This document shows positions 32,377 through 39,864 of a stretch of 64,000 nt of DNA, piece after piece. The notes below the pieces were generated by a model. That model was given only the letters and a program-made list of their open reading frames with translations, searched no databases and was not told the DNA's origin. The stretch is from Actinomycetota bacterium (GTDB lineage Bacteria > Actinomycetota > Geothermincolia > Geothermincolales > RBG-13-55-18). Both the position numbers and the translations under genes were made by a program. The stretch lies in the NCBI GenBank assembly GCA_040757835.1, contig JBFLWJ010000001.1, forward strand, positions 394,735 to 458,734, in the 5' to 3' direction. Each line of letters starts with the position of its first letter. Positions within the stretch are counted from its first letter, which is position 1.

Positions 32377-33474
32377 TCAGGTGCTGTTGATGGTAGCCGC
32401 GGCCCCGATGAGCTCTCCGCCCTCCTTGAAGAGGGGAAAGATGTTGACCACCGCTGTCTGCATGGTGGTGTCGTCGTATACGGGTTGGGTGTAATGGGAG
32501 CTCTGCATATCGCGGTAGCATTCCCTGAATCCCCTGGCGAGGTCCTGCCCCCTGGTGCCCAGCGCATCCAGGGCCTCGAGGGCGTTGCGTCCCAACAGGT
32601 CGCCCTTCTCCGCGCCCAGGTACATCCCAGCCTCCTGGTTGATGATCATCATCGCGCCGCGATCGTCCAGCACCAGCACCCCCATGCGCGCTTCGTGGAC
32701 GAAGCTCTCCAGGTAACCCTGCGTCTTCCTGGTCGTCTCCAGTGCGCGCTTGGTCAGGTTGAAGAGCTTGGCGTTGGTCAACGAGTTGCCCAGTACCTCG
32801 GATACCGCCTGCAGCAGCGTCTTCTCTTCCTCGGTGTATGCGCCCTTGCCGGTGCCCGCCACCAGCACGCCCATTAGCCTGTTGCCCGATCTGATGGGCA
32901 GGGCGTAGCGGACCATCCCCGGTGAGCGCGGACCCTCTCCCCTGTCCTCGACGGGCTCGCCAGACTGGGCGACCATGCCCACTATCCCCTCTCCGATGGC
33001 GAAGTCCGGAAGGTCGCGCAGGGGGGTTTCGGTGCCGTAGCGGGCACGCGGCACGAGGCGGGAGGTCTCCTCGTCGAGCAGGTAGATAGTGCCCAGGGAC
33101 GAGGTGAGCGGCATCACCGCCTCCAGCGACCTCTCCAGCAGGCCCTGGGCGTCGAGGTTCGCGTTCGCGCTCTCCTGGATGCTGTTGAGCACCTGCAGCA
33201 GCATATTGGACCTCTCGAGACGGTCGATCATGGCCTCCAGCCGCCGGTTGTATTCTGAGCTGCGCGTGAACAGGTAGGCGGCGAATAGGACCAGTCCGGC
33301 CACGATGGCGATATCGAAGATTATCTTGAAGGTCGTGCCCCCGAAGAACTCCGAGAAGCTGTCCACGTTCTGCACCAGGACCAGGAAGATGATGACCACG
33401 ACCATGAGGATCATGAGCACGAGTGAGAATACGCTCACCGGTCTGTCGGCGCTGGCTCCCTTTCTGTTCGCCAT
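32377..33474 (-). CDS. Membrane-anchored GAF-PAS sensor protein without output domain
   Basis: Two N-terminal membrane helices (VFSLVLMILMVVVIIFLVL and IIFDIAIVAGLVLFAAYLF) are followed by a coiled linker, a GAF domain (about residues 85-230: SSLGTIYLLDEETSRLVP to GNRLMGVLVAG) and a PAS-like domain (about 255-365: EARMGVLVLDDRGAMMIIN). The protein ends there: no kinase, GGDEF or DNA-binding domain follows. ATG 33474 follows GGAAGGG; the longer GTG start would consume that site. It lies 23 bases after the GDPD stop, so they share a transcript. Confidence 0.8.
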   Translation of the reverse strand: MANRKGASADRPVSVFSLVLMILMVVVIIFLVLVQNVDSFSEFFGGTTFKIIFDIAIVAGLVLFAAYLFTRSSEYNRRLEAMIDRLERSNMLLQVLNSIQESANANLDAQGLLERSLEAVMPLTSSLGTIYLLDEETSRLVPRARYGTETPLRDLPDFAIGEGIVGMVAQSGEPVEDRGEGPRSPGMVRYALPIRSGNRLMGVLVAGTGKGAYTEEEKTLLQAVSEVLGNSLTNAKLFNLTKRALETTRKTQGYLESFVHEARMGVLVLDDRGAMMIINQEAGMYLGAEKGDLLGRNALEALDALGTRGQDLARGFRECYRDMQSSHYTQPVYDDTTMQTAVVNIFPLFKEGGELIGAAATINST

Positions 33475-33497
33475 GTTCTGCCCTTCCTTTTCACGTT

Positions 33498-34310
33498 TCA
33501 CGCTGGATTATCCGCGCCGCACGCGGCCACAGCTTCAGCGGCTTCCCGTATACCCGGCGCTGCCTCCAGGAACGACTTCATCTCGCTGTAGGCGTCGGTG
33601 ATGATCCCGTCCACTCCCGCTGCGACCATCTCCCCCAGTAGCTGGGTGGAGTTGACCGTCCAGGCGATGACCCTGGCGCCCGCCGTGTGCGCCTCCTCCA
33701 CCAGGTTCCGCCGGACGGTGAAGCTCGCCGGCAGCAGGGTGGTGGCGCCGCAGCGCTCGGCGTCCCTGAGCATGCGCTCCGCGGTCAGCTCGTACTGGCT
33801 GAGCAGCCCCAGTTCGGCCCCTGATGCTGTCTCCCTGAAGTCCCGGAGGAATTCCGCGTCGAAGGAGCTTACCAGTATAGGGTGGGCCAGGGCGGCGCCC
33901 GCGATGGTCGCGGCCAGGACGTCGGCGTCACACTTCTTTACCTCCAGGTTGACGGCGCAGCGGTCCGCCGCGAGGGTGAGGAAGGCCTCGAGGGTGGGCA
34001 CTTCCGGCGCCTTCTCCGCCAGCTCATCCGCGTCCATGCGGGAGATCAGGTGCAGGCCTATAAAGGGGCTGTGATGGATGACGGGGACCCTGTCCGCGGT
34101 CATGCGCACATCTGTCTCGACCATCTCCACGCCGTGGTCCAGGGCCGCCTGCAGGGCCTGCAGGGTGTTTTCGGGTCCGAAACCTTTGCCTCCCCGGTGG
34201 CTGATGAGGGCGAGCTCCCTGCTCGCTCCCTCGCCGCTCCCTGTCCTTATAAGCAATTGCCTCACCTCTGTTGTAAAGTTCGGCACGGGGCGGCCCATTA
34301 CTTTAAGCAT
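33498..34310 (-). CDS. Glycerophosphodiester phosphodiesterase family protein
   Basis: Hydrolyses glycerophosphodiesters to glycerol 3-phosphate and an alcohol. The GDPD signature is clear: LISHRGGKGFGPENTLQAL, then EMVETDVRMTADRVPVIHH with the metal-binding acids and catalytic His, and late VIAWTVNS and VDGIITD. No signal peptide is visible, so it is probably cytoplasmic. The first 33 residues are not conserved and the start may lie further in. The GAF-PAS gene follows. Confidence 0.88.
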   Translation of the reverse strand: MLKVMGRPVPNFTTEVRQLLIRTGSGEGASRELALISHRGGKGFGPENTLQALQAALDHGVEMVETDVRMTADRVPVIHHSPFIGLHLISRMDADELAEKAPEVPTLEAFLTLAADRCAVNLEVKKCDADVLAATIAGAALAHPILVSSFDAEFLRDFRETASGAELGLLSQYELTAERMLRDAERCGATTLLPASFTVRRNLVEEAHTAGARVIAWTVNSTQLLGEMVAAGVDGIITDAYSEMKSFLEAAPGIREAAEAVAACGADNPA

Positions 34311-34375
34311 CCCGGTCAGCGCCCGGCTCTCCCCTGGTGCGGCCCGGCGGCCCGTGGTGGTGGGGTGGGCAAGAG

Positions 34376-34401
34376 AAAAAGACCGCCTTTAGCGGTCTTT
34401 T
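34376..34401 (-). terminator. Intrinsic terminator after the DUF1858 gene
   Basis: On the minus strand AAAAGACCGC pairs with GCGGTCTTTT around a short TAAAG loop, and the stem runs into a T-stretch. It lies about 30 bases past the DUF1858 stop. It is the clearest textbook terminator in this half of the window. Confidence 0.85.
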
Positions 34402-34432
34402 GCTCGATCATCTACGCCGTGGACATCCTGCC

Positions 34433-34651
34433 CTATTGCGTGCCTTCTCCGTTGTTTCCGGTCGTCTTCTCGTTGAGGTCCTTGATCAGAGCGTCTACAT
34501 CTATGCCGTGGGCCATGGCCCCCTGCTCGATATTCTCAAAACGCGCAACGGCGCATCCGATACAGTGCAGGCCGTGCTCCAGGAAGACCCTGATGGTCTC
34601 CGGATTGCTCTCGACCACCTCCTGGATGGTCATGTCCTTGGTAATCGCCAT
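34433..34651 (-). CDS. DUF1858 domain protein
   Basis: A 72-residue protein consisting of a single DUF1858 unit: MTIQEVVESNPETIRVFLEH, then LHCIGCAVARFENIEQGAM, with the conserved CxxC. This disulphide-type domain is frequent in anaerobes, alone or fused to hybrid-cluster or other redox proteins. A strong AAGGAGGTG site precedes the ATG. It probably forms a unit with the small zinc protein 90 bases upstream. Confidence 0.9.
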   Translation of the reverse strand: MAITKDMTIQEVVESNPETIRVFLEHGLHCIGCAVARFENIEQGAMAHGIDVDALIKDLNEKTTGNNGEGTQ

Positions 34652-34744
34652 GTTCTCACCTCCTTATTCGATGCCTCTATAGTGTAGTTTAAGCATAATA
34701 TTCCTCCGAGGCCAGGGATTTTTTCGCTGCGGACATGACGCAGG

Positions 34745-35041
34745 TCAGGGTTCCTCCTGCAGCAGCAGGTGTAGATCGAGCAGGTCGTCCCAGCAGATGG
34801 GCGGATCGTTCTCCGCCTGTTTCATCTCGATGGGGTGCACGAGCACTACGGGCTCGCTTCCGTTCATGCGCATGAAGTCGATGAAACGACTGTCTGCCGG
34901 ATAGGCCTGCGCCCCCCCACAGGTACAGCAGATAAAGGTGTAAAAGGTGCCTTCGCCGTCTCCGTGCTCGACCAGGAGGATGTCTTCCAGGGACAGGGCT
35001 ACCTCTCCGCAGTTGCAGCAACGAGACTTGACCTTTACCAT
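34745..35041 (-). CDS. Small zinc-ribbon protein, unknown function
   Basis: A 98-residue protein with two cysteine knuckles, CCNC near residue 8 and CCTC near residue 38, giving a four-Cys zinc or Fe-S site. The rest (DSRFIDFMRMNGSEPVVLVHP) is conserved-looking but not recognised. ATG 35041 was chosen because AAAGGAGG lies five bases upstream. The gene is divergent from an HTH regulator across an AT-rich promoter region. Confidence 0.7.
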   Translation of the reverse strand: MVKVKSRCCNCGEVALSLEDILLVEHGDGEGTFYTFICCTCGGAQAYPADSRFIDFMRMNGSEPVVLVHPIEMKQAENDPPICWDDLLDLHLLLQEEP

Positions 35042-35059
35042 CACGCCTCCTTTACACAT

Positions 35060-35099
35060 ATTATACAATATTTACGGTATAAATATATTATGTTATAAT
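35060..35099. promoter_or_regulatory. Divergent promoter region with inverted repeat
   Basis: On the + strand TTTACG (35071-35076) and TATAAT (35094-35099) are 17 bases apart, facing the HTH regulator gene. On the minus strand a TATAAT (35060-35065) faces the zinc-ribbon gene. A TTATAC/GTATAA inverted repeat (35061-35066, 35077-35082) lies between the two promoters, where the regulator could control both genes. Confidence 0.65.
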
Positions 35100-35131
35100 A
35101 ACTACGTCAAGTACCGGATGACGGAAGGCTG

Positions 35132-35827
35132 ATGAAGACTTACAGCGATCAGATCGCCCAGGTATCCACAGCTCTTGCGGACCCGACCCGCCGTGAGATC
35201 ATGGAATATGTCCTGCGCTCGGACTCCCCGCTCTCCGTGCGTGAGGTCGCAGACTTCTTCGGGCTGCACGCCAACGCCGCCAGGATGCACCTGGACAAGC
35301 TGGTCAAGGGAGGCCTGCTCAGGATCGTACGCCAGCGTGGCGCAAGGGGGGGCCGCCCGGCCCATCTATACGATGCCAGCGGTGAGGAGCTCGACCTCAA
35401 CCTGCCCCCGCGCAGGTACAAACTCCTGGCCGAGGTGCTGGCCGGGGGCTTGGCGGACGGAGGCGCCTCGCTGGCCCTGCGCATGGGGGACGAAGCCTAT
35501 GCGCGCGGCCGCGAGGAGGCGGTCACCCACTCCTCTCCCCTGGCCTTCATCAAGCGCGGAGCGGGCATGCGCGAAGTCGCCGAAGCCTGGTCGCAGGAGA
35601 TAGAGAGGAGGGGCCATAAGGCGACCCTCAAGCACCTGGCCGGCGGCGACGTGGAGGCCAGGTTTATAACCTGCCCCTTCGGTGAGTTCTCCCGCAATTA
35701 CCCCGGCCTTGTATGCGAGATACACCGCCGTATGGAGGAGGGTTTCTTGAGCCTGGGCGGCCGGTTCATCCTGGAGGCCACCGGAGAGAGCTGCGTCTTC
35801 GTCATGCGTGACGACGGACCGGAGTGA
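35132..35827 (+). CDS. Winged-helix regulator with C-terminal cysteine-bearing sensor domain (SufR/ArsR-like)
   Basis: The N-terminal winged helix (LADPTRREIMEYVLRSD, SVREVADFFGLHANAARMHLDKL, GGRPAHLYDASG) is of the ArsR/SufR type. The C-terminal part resembles the sensor domain of SufR-like proteins. It has Cys in ITCPFGEF, a second Cys 14 residues later and another in GESCVF. Such cysteines bind Fe-S clusters in SufR, but the spacing here does not match the SufR pattern exactly. Control of the divergent zinc-protein/DUF1858 genes is likely. Confidence 0.75.
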   Translation: MKTYSDQIAQVSTALADPTRREIMEYVLRSDSPLSVREVADFFGLHANAARMHLDKLVKGGLLRIVRQRGARGGRPAHLYDASGEELDLNLPPRRYKLLAEVLAGGLADGGASLALRMGDEAYARGREEAVTHSSPLAFIKRGAGMREVAEAWSQEIERRGHKATLKHLAGGDVEARFITCPFGEFSRNYPGLVCEIHRRMEEGFLSLGGRFILEATGESCVFVMRDDGPE

Positions 35828-35916
35828 CGGGTTCGGGTCGGGCCTCTCCCCTCCCCCACCACGCCATACGTGCCCTCAGGGTGCCTGAAGCCCGCCGAGG
35901 CCTTCTGTCCCCGCCC

Positions 35917-36282
35917 TCAGGAAGCCGGATGCTCGTCGAGGTTGATGTCGTACTTGAGGAGCAAGTGCTGGTAATCCTTGCGGTAGAATATCTTGCACTT
36001 TACCTCGGGATACAGCTCCTTCAGCCGTCGTATCTTGCGGTTCTTCTTTGTTACCAGCTTCTGGTTCATGGTCGTGATCTCGATGAAGAGGTCATACTCG
36101 GGAAGGAAGAAATCGGGGGTGAACTTCGAGACCGCGTTGCCCTTCTTGTCCCACTCGATATCGAAGCTCGTCGGCTCGTACAGCCACCTGATGTCGTAGA
36201 AGTCGAGCAGGCGCGCGAACTCCTGTTCGCTGCGGTGGGCAAAGCGCACCTCATCCCAACGCCGGTATTCCGTTCCCTGCAT
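35917..36282 (-). CDS. Small PD-(D/E)XK-like nuclease-fold protein
   Basis: A 121-residue protein. The N-terminal Glu (RSEQEFARLLD), then FTPDFFLPEYDLFIEITT and a following Lys-rich helix (KLVTKKNRKIRRLKEL) fit the PD-(D/E)XK core, with the usual E-x-K appearing as E-I-T. The fold is used by restriction enzymes, resolvases and repair nucleases. It may be an active nuclease or a degenerate member. It sits 50 bases downstream of the RlpA-like gene with no defence genes nearby, so a role cannot be assigned. Confidence 0.65.
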   Translation of the reverse strand: MQGTEYRRWDEVRFAHRSEQEFARLLDFYDIRWLYEPTSFDIEWDKKGNAVSKFTPDFFLPEYDLFIEITTMNQKLVTKKNRKIRRLKELYPEVKCKIFYRKDYQHLLLKYDINLDEHPAS

Positions 36283-36333
36283 CAGGGCTCCACCGTCTCT
36301 CGCCGTGACAACTCTTACCGGAAACCGCCCGCC

Positions 36334-37362
36334 TCATCTCTCCCTGGGGACGAGTATCTCGAAATCGGTCCACTGCACTCCATCGAGGCCGATGCTCTGG
36401 GCCGAGCCGTAGGAGAGGTCCAGAACGCGACCGGGCACGAAGGGCCCCCGGTCGTTGACCTGGACGATGGTCTGTCTGCCCCTGAAGGTGACCAGGAGCC
36501 AGGTCCCGAAGGGGAACGTGCGGTGGGCGCAGGTATAGTCGTACATATGGAAGATGACCCCGCTCGCGGTGGGGTTGCCATCGAACTCCTCTCCGTAGCA
36601 CGTGGTGTATCCGGAGAAGACCATCCCGGTGCGCTCGAAGTCGGAGAGGGGCGGCATCACCGGGACCCGCTCCAGCAGCTCACCCGGCGCCGGGACCGTC
36701 CACCCCTGGGCAGGTCCGGAGGGAGCGTTGCGCGAGGTCCCGCCGTCGCCCAGGGAGCGGAGGCTCGCGTCCACCTCGCTCAGGCGGGCCTGCAGTTCGC
36801 TTATCCTGGCCTCCAGGCCCTCCGTATCCAGGGCCTCGGCCATGCGTTTCCTCTGGGCGTACTGGTCACGCAGCTCTCGCCTCTTGAGGTCCACCTCGTT
36901 CAGTTTGGACTTCAGGCGTTCGAGGGTGTCTATGTCCGACTGCATTATGCGGTCGAAGTAGGCGTTGTCTTCCCACAATTCTTCGAGTTCACGCGCTCCG
37001 AGGATGACCTCCATCTCGCTCACCGTACCACGCTTGTAGAGGGCGCGCAGCGAGAGGTCATAGGCCTGCTGGCAGGCCTCGAGTTCCTCGTTGAGGCCGG
37101 CGATCTCCATTTCCGAGGAAGCGATGGCGGTGTCGAGCCCCGCCAGTTCCGCGAGCATGGCGTCGCGGTTGCCCTGCGCCGTACGCAGGCGGGCCTTGAG
37201 CTCCAGGACCTCGTAGGAGAGTCGGTCGGCTTCGTCTGAGAGCGTTGCGGATTCACCCTGGGCGGGCGCAAGGGCGGGAAACAGCAGGCAGGAGAGGATC
37301 ACTGGCGCCAAGATGGCTGTAAGCGTGATTCCGCGCACCCGGTCGGCCAAAGTCATCACCAC
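36334..37362 (-). CDS. Exported coiled-coil protein with C-terminal RlpA-like double-psi beta-barrel
   Basis: A signal peptide (ITLTAILAPVILSCLLFPALAPAQG) is followed by about 170 residues of coiled coil resembling the PcsB/CwlO-type N-terminal region (EADRLSYEVLELKARL, YFDRIMQSDIDTLERLKSKL). The last 100 residues form an RlpA-like barrel: YGEEFDGNPTASG, TFPFGTWLLVTF and VQVNDRGPFVPGRVLDLS. Its Asp and the GPF motif are those of RlpA lytic transglycosylases. This fits a cell-wall hydrolase or scaffold controlled by its coiled coil. The start is GTG 37362 or ATG 37356. Confidence 0.85.
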   Translation of the reverse strand: MVMTLADRVRGITLTAILAPVILSCLLFPALAPAQGESATLSDEADRLSYEVLELKARLRTAQGNRDAMLAELAGLDTAIASSEMEIAGLNEELEACQQAYDLSLRALYKRGTVSEMEVILGARELEELWEDNAYFDRIMQSDIDTLERLKSKLNEVDLKRRELRDQYAQRKRMAEALDTEGLEARISELQARLSEVDASLRSLGDGGTSRNAPSGPAQGWTVPAPGELLERVPVMPPLSDFERTGMVFSGYTTCYGEEFDGNPTASGVIFHMYDYTCAHRTFPFGTWLLVTFRGRQTIVQVNDRGPFVPGRVLDLSYGSAQSIGLDGVQWTDFEILVPRER

Positions 37363-37475
37363 GATCTTCTCTTCCCGACGACGGTCTCGACACCCACAAT
37401 AATATCAAAATACATCTACATGAAGCACAGGTTTACCGGCACGAGTTAGATGTAAGGTTGAGGGAAAGGACTTTT

Positions 37476-38570
37476 CTAGGTGTAACGTCCGCCCTGGGAC
37501 CAGGCCTTCGACGTGGCTACCTGCTCGAGCTTGGCCAGCTGGTCTACGGTGCCGATGGCGACGATATAGTCGCCCGGGTCGAGGCGGGTATCCTTCGCGG
37601 GCTTGGTGTTGAACCCGAGGCCACGTTTCTTCACCGCCAGCACCAGCGCTCCCGAGATGGAGTATATCTTGGCCTCGTCGATGGACTTCCCGTCCAGGTA
37701 GGAGTTGGCCTGGACCTCCACGTCGTCAATACGCCACTCGAGGTTCTCGATGTTGAACTCTATGTACTGCCCCCTGGTGACTAGGTCCAGGTAGTCCCAG
37801 ACCGTGGGTTTTAAGAGCATGGCCGCCATGCGCCTGCCTCCGATGGAGTGGGGCGATATCACCCTGTCCGCCCCGGCGCGCCGCAGCTTGGGCTCGGATT
37901 CCTCGCTGTCCGAGCGGCTGACGATAAAGAGGTGCGGGCAGAGCTCGCGGGCGGTAAGGGTGATATAGAGGTTCTCCGCGTCGCCGGACAGGGCGGAGAC
38001 CAGTCCCTTGGCGCTCTCTATCCCGGCCGCCTTGAGGCACTCGTCGCTGGTGGCGTCGTCCCTGATGACCAGGAACCCGAGCCCCTCGGCCTTCTCCGCC
38101 GCCACCGGGTCCTTTTCGATGACGACGAAGTTGGCGCCGGCGTCCTTGAGGTCATCGGCGATGTGCTGGCCGACCCTGCCGTATCCGCATAATATATAGT
38201 GGCCGATCATGGATTCGATATCCTTGCGCATCTTTCTCCTCTCCATCAAGCCGGAAAGGCTGTTCTCCACCATGAATTCTACCGTACTGACCAGGGTATA
38301 GCCTACGGTTCCCACTCCGGCGATGATAATGAACAGGGTGAAGACCTCCCCGCCGGTCCCCAGGGGAAATACCTCACCATAGCCGATGGTGGTGATGGTG
38401 ATGATCACCATGTACAGGGAGTCGAGGAAACTGGCGCCTTCGATGAGCATGTAACCGGCGATGCCGATCACGATGATCGAGATCAGGAGCAGGCCGGCCT
38501 TCTCGAGGTTTCTGAGGCGGTCTCTTGTCAAACCCTTCCTTCCCTTTCCATCGGACAAGCCACCGGTCAT
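37476..38570 (-). CDS. Potassium channel with RCK (TrkA-N/TrkA-C) domains
   Basis: Two membrane helices flank the selectivity filter TTIGYGE; this is a 2-TM K+ channel. A TrkA-N Rossmann domain follows (YILCGYGRVGQHIADDLKDAG) and then a TrkA-C domain (DDVEVQANSYLDGKSIDEAKI). The length is about 364 residues. RCK domains gate such channels in response to nucleotides or ions. ATG 38570 was used although no strong ribosome site precedes it. Confidence 0.93.
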   Translation of the reverse strand: MTGGLSDGKGRKGLTRDRLRNLEKAGLLLISIIVIGIAGYMLIEGASFLDSLYMVIITITTIGYGEVFPLGTGGEVFTLFIIIAGVGTVGYTLVSTVEFMVENSLSGLMERRKMRKDIESMIGHYILCGYGRVGQHIADDLKDAGANFVVIEKDPVAAEKAEGLGFLVIRDDATSDECLKAAGIESAKGLVSALSGDAENLYITLTARELCPHLFIVSRSDSEESEPKLRRAGADRVISPHSIGGRRMAAMLLKPTVWDYLDLVTRGQYIEFNIENLEWRIDDVEVQANSYLDGKSIDEAKIYSISGALVLAVKKRGLGFNTKPAKDTRLDPGDYIVAIGTVDQLAKLEQVATSKAWSQGGRYT

Positions 38571-38671
38571 CAAGAATAGTATCGTACTTGACTGCCGCTA
38601 GCTATAATCCATGCCCCGGGGTGGGGGAAGGAGGCAACCCCTGGCGCCGCCGCCGGCCCGGGCCGCATCAG

Positions 38672-39148
38672 CTACATGAAATCCTCGGGCTTGGCGTCTT
38701 TGAGGAAATCGCGGAAACGCTCGATCTCGTCCTCGTCCTCGGTCTGGATGAAGACGCTGGCCTCATTGAGCACGTGCTCGTCCGAGAAGATGGACACGCC
38801 GGTCCGCACCGCCAGGGCGATGGCGTCGCTGGGCCTGGCGTCGATCTTGAAGGGCTTGCCGCCGTAGTCCATGGTGATATCCGCGAAGAAGGTGCCCTCG
38901 CGCAGGTCGCAGATGACGACGCTCTTCATTGTGATGCCGAGCTGGTCCATGATGTTCTTCATGAGGTCGTGGGTCATGGGGCGGGCCGTCTCGATGCCCT
39001 GCAGGGCGAAGGCGATGGCAGTGGCCTCGAAGGCACCGATCCAGATGGGCAGAAAGCGGTCTCCCGTCTTCTCCTTGAGGAGGACGATGGGCTGGTTGGC
39101 GGGAAGCTCCACCCGTACTCCTATCAGTGTCAGCTCGACCATGACCAT
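38672..39148 (-). CDS. BFN (bifunctional nuclease, DUF151) domain protein
   Basis: A single BFN domain of about 158 residues: PIVLLKEKTGDRFLPIWIG, FFADITMDYGGKPFKIDARPSDAIALAVRTGVSIF (here split as FFADITMDY and RPSDAIALAVR), then an acidic C-terminal tail. Plant and archaeal members have nuclease activity; the bacterial role is unclear. In mycobacteria a BFN gene (Rv1829) follows garA and a MerR gene, and here both occur a few kilobases upstream. Start among GTG 39151, ATG 39148 and ATG 39142 is uncertain. Confidence 0.92.
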   Translation of the reverse strand: MVMVELTLIGVRVELPANQPIVLLKEKTGDRFLPIWIGAFEATAIAFALQGIETARPMTHDLMKNIMDQLGITMKSVVICDLREGTFFADITMDYGGKPFKIDARPSDAIALAVRTGVSIFSDEHVLNEASVFIQTEDEDEIERFRDFLKDAKPEDFM

Positions 39149-39288
39149 CACACCCTTCCGACTTCAAGGCTAAACTATAGTACCCTCTATCGTCTGTCAA
39201 TCAGCCTCGATTCTATTTTACCCGAGCCGCGCGCGAAGTTCACTGACGGCGAACACCGGCTTCGCGGGGCCGCTTCCGGCCGGCTGTT

Positions 39289-39834
39289 TCATGCCACCAC
39301 GCCGCTGACCGAGCAGATATAGCGCAGGTTTCTCCATTTCTGGAGATGGTCCAGCCCGTATCCAACCAGGTAGTCCTCCCCTACCTCGAAGCCGCTGTAA
39401 TCGATGTGCAGCGGGGCGATGCGGCTCACCGTTCGGTTAAGGAGGGTGCAGACCCTGATGGTGCGGGGACTGCGCTCCCTGAGGTTGCGCAGGATATAAC
39501 TGAGGGTCAAGCCGGTGTCGATTATGTCCTCCACGATGAGCACGTCACGGCCGAGGATGCTCTCCGAGAGGTCTTTCACGATACGCACGCCGCTGGATGA
39601 AGGGGTGGATTCCCGGTAGCTGGATATGGCCATGAAATCCACGCTGAGGTCGATGTCGACGGCGCGCAGGAGGTCGGCGAGGAAAACGAAACCCCCTTTT
39701 AGCATGCCCACCACCGCCAGGACGTCGCCGGGTTCCTGGCGCAGCTCCGCGGTTATCTGCGCTCCCATTTCACGCACGCGAGACGCTATCTCCTCCGCGC
39801 TGAAGACGACCCGCTCGAACCCCTCGGGGCGCAA
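39289..39834 (-). CDS. hpt: Hypoxanthine(-guanine) phosphoribosyltransferase
   Basis: Salvages hypoxanthine and guanine using PRPP. The PRPP-binding motif VLIVEDIIDTGLTL is present, with VGMLKGGFVFLADLL upstream and the late SRIAPLHIDYSGFEV and YLVGYGLD. At 181 residues it matches bacterial Hpt. TTG 39834 follows GGGAGGTG. It is 30 bases after the carboxypeptidase gene stop, in the same direction. Confidence 0.93.
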   Translation of the reverse strand: MRPEGFERVVFSAEEIASRVREMGAQITAELRQEPGDVLAVVGMLKGGFVFLADLLRAVDIDLSVDFMAISSYRESTPSSSGVRIVKDLSESILGRDVLIVEDIIDTGLTLSYILRNLRERSPRTIRVCTLLNRTVSRIAPLHIDYSGFEVGEDYLVGYGLDHLQKWRNLRYICSVSGVVA

Positions 39835-39864
39835 ACCGTTACACCTCCCTGTCGGGTCACGGAC

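Noticed and set aside
35824..37239. 471-codon plus-strand frame
   Set aside because: Covers the nuclease-like and RlpA-like genes in antisense; no recognisable protein features.
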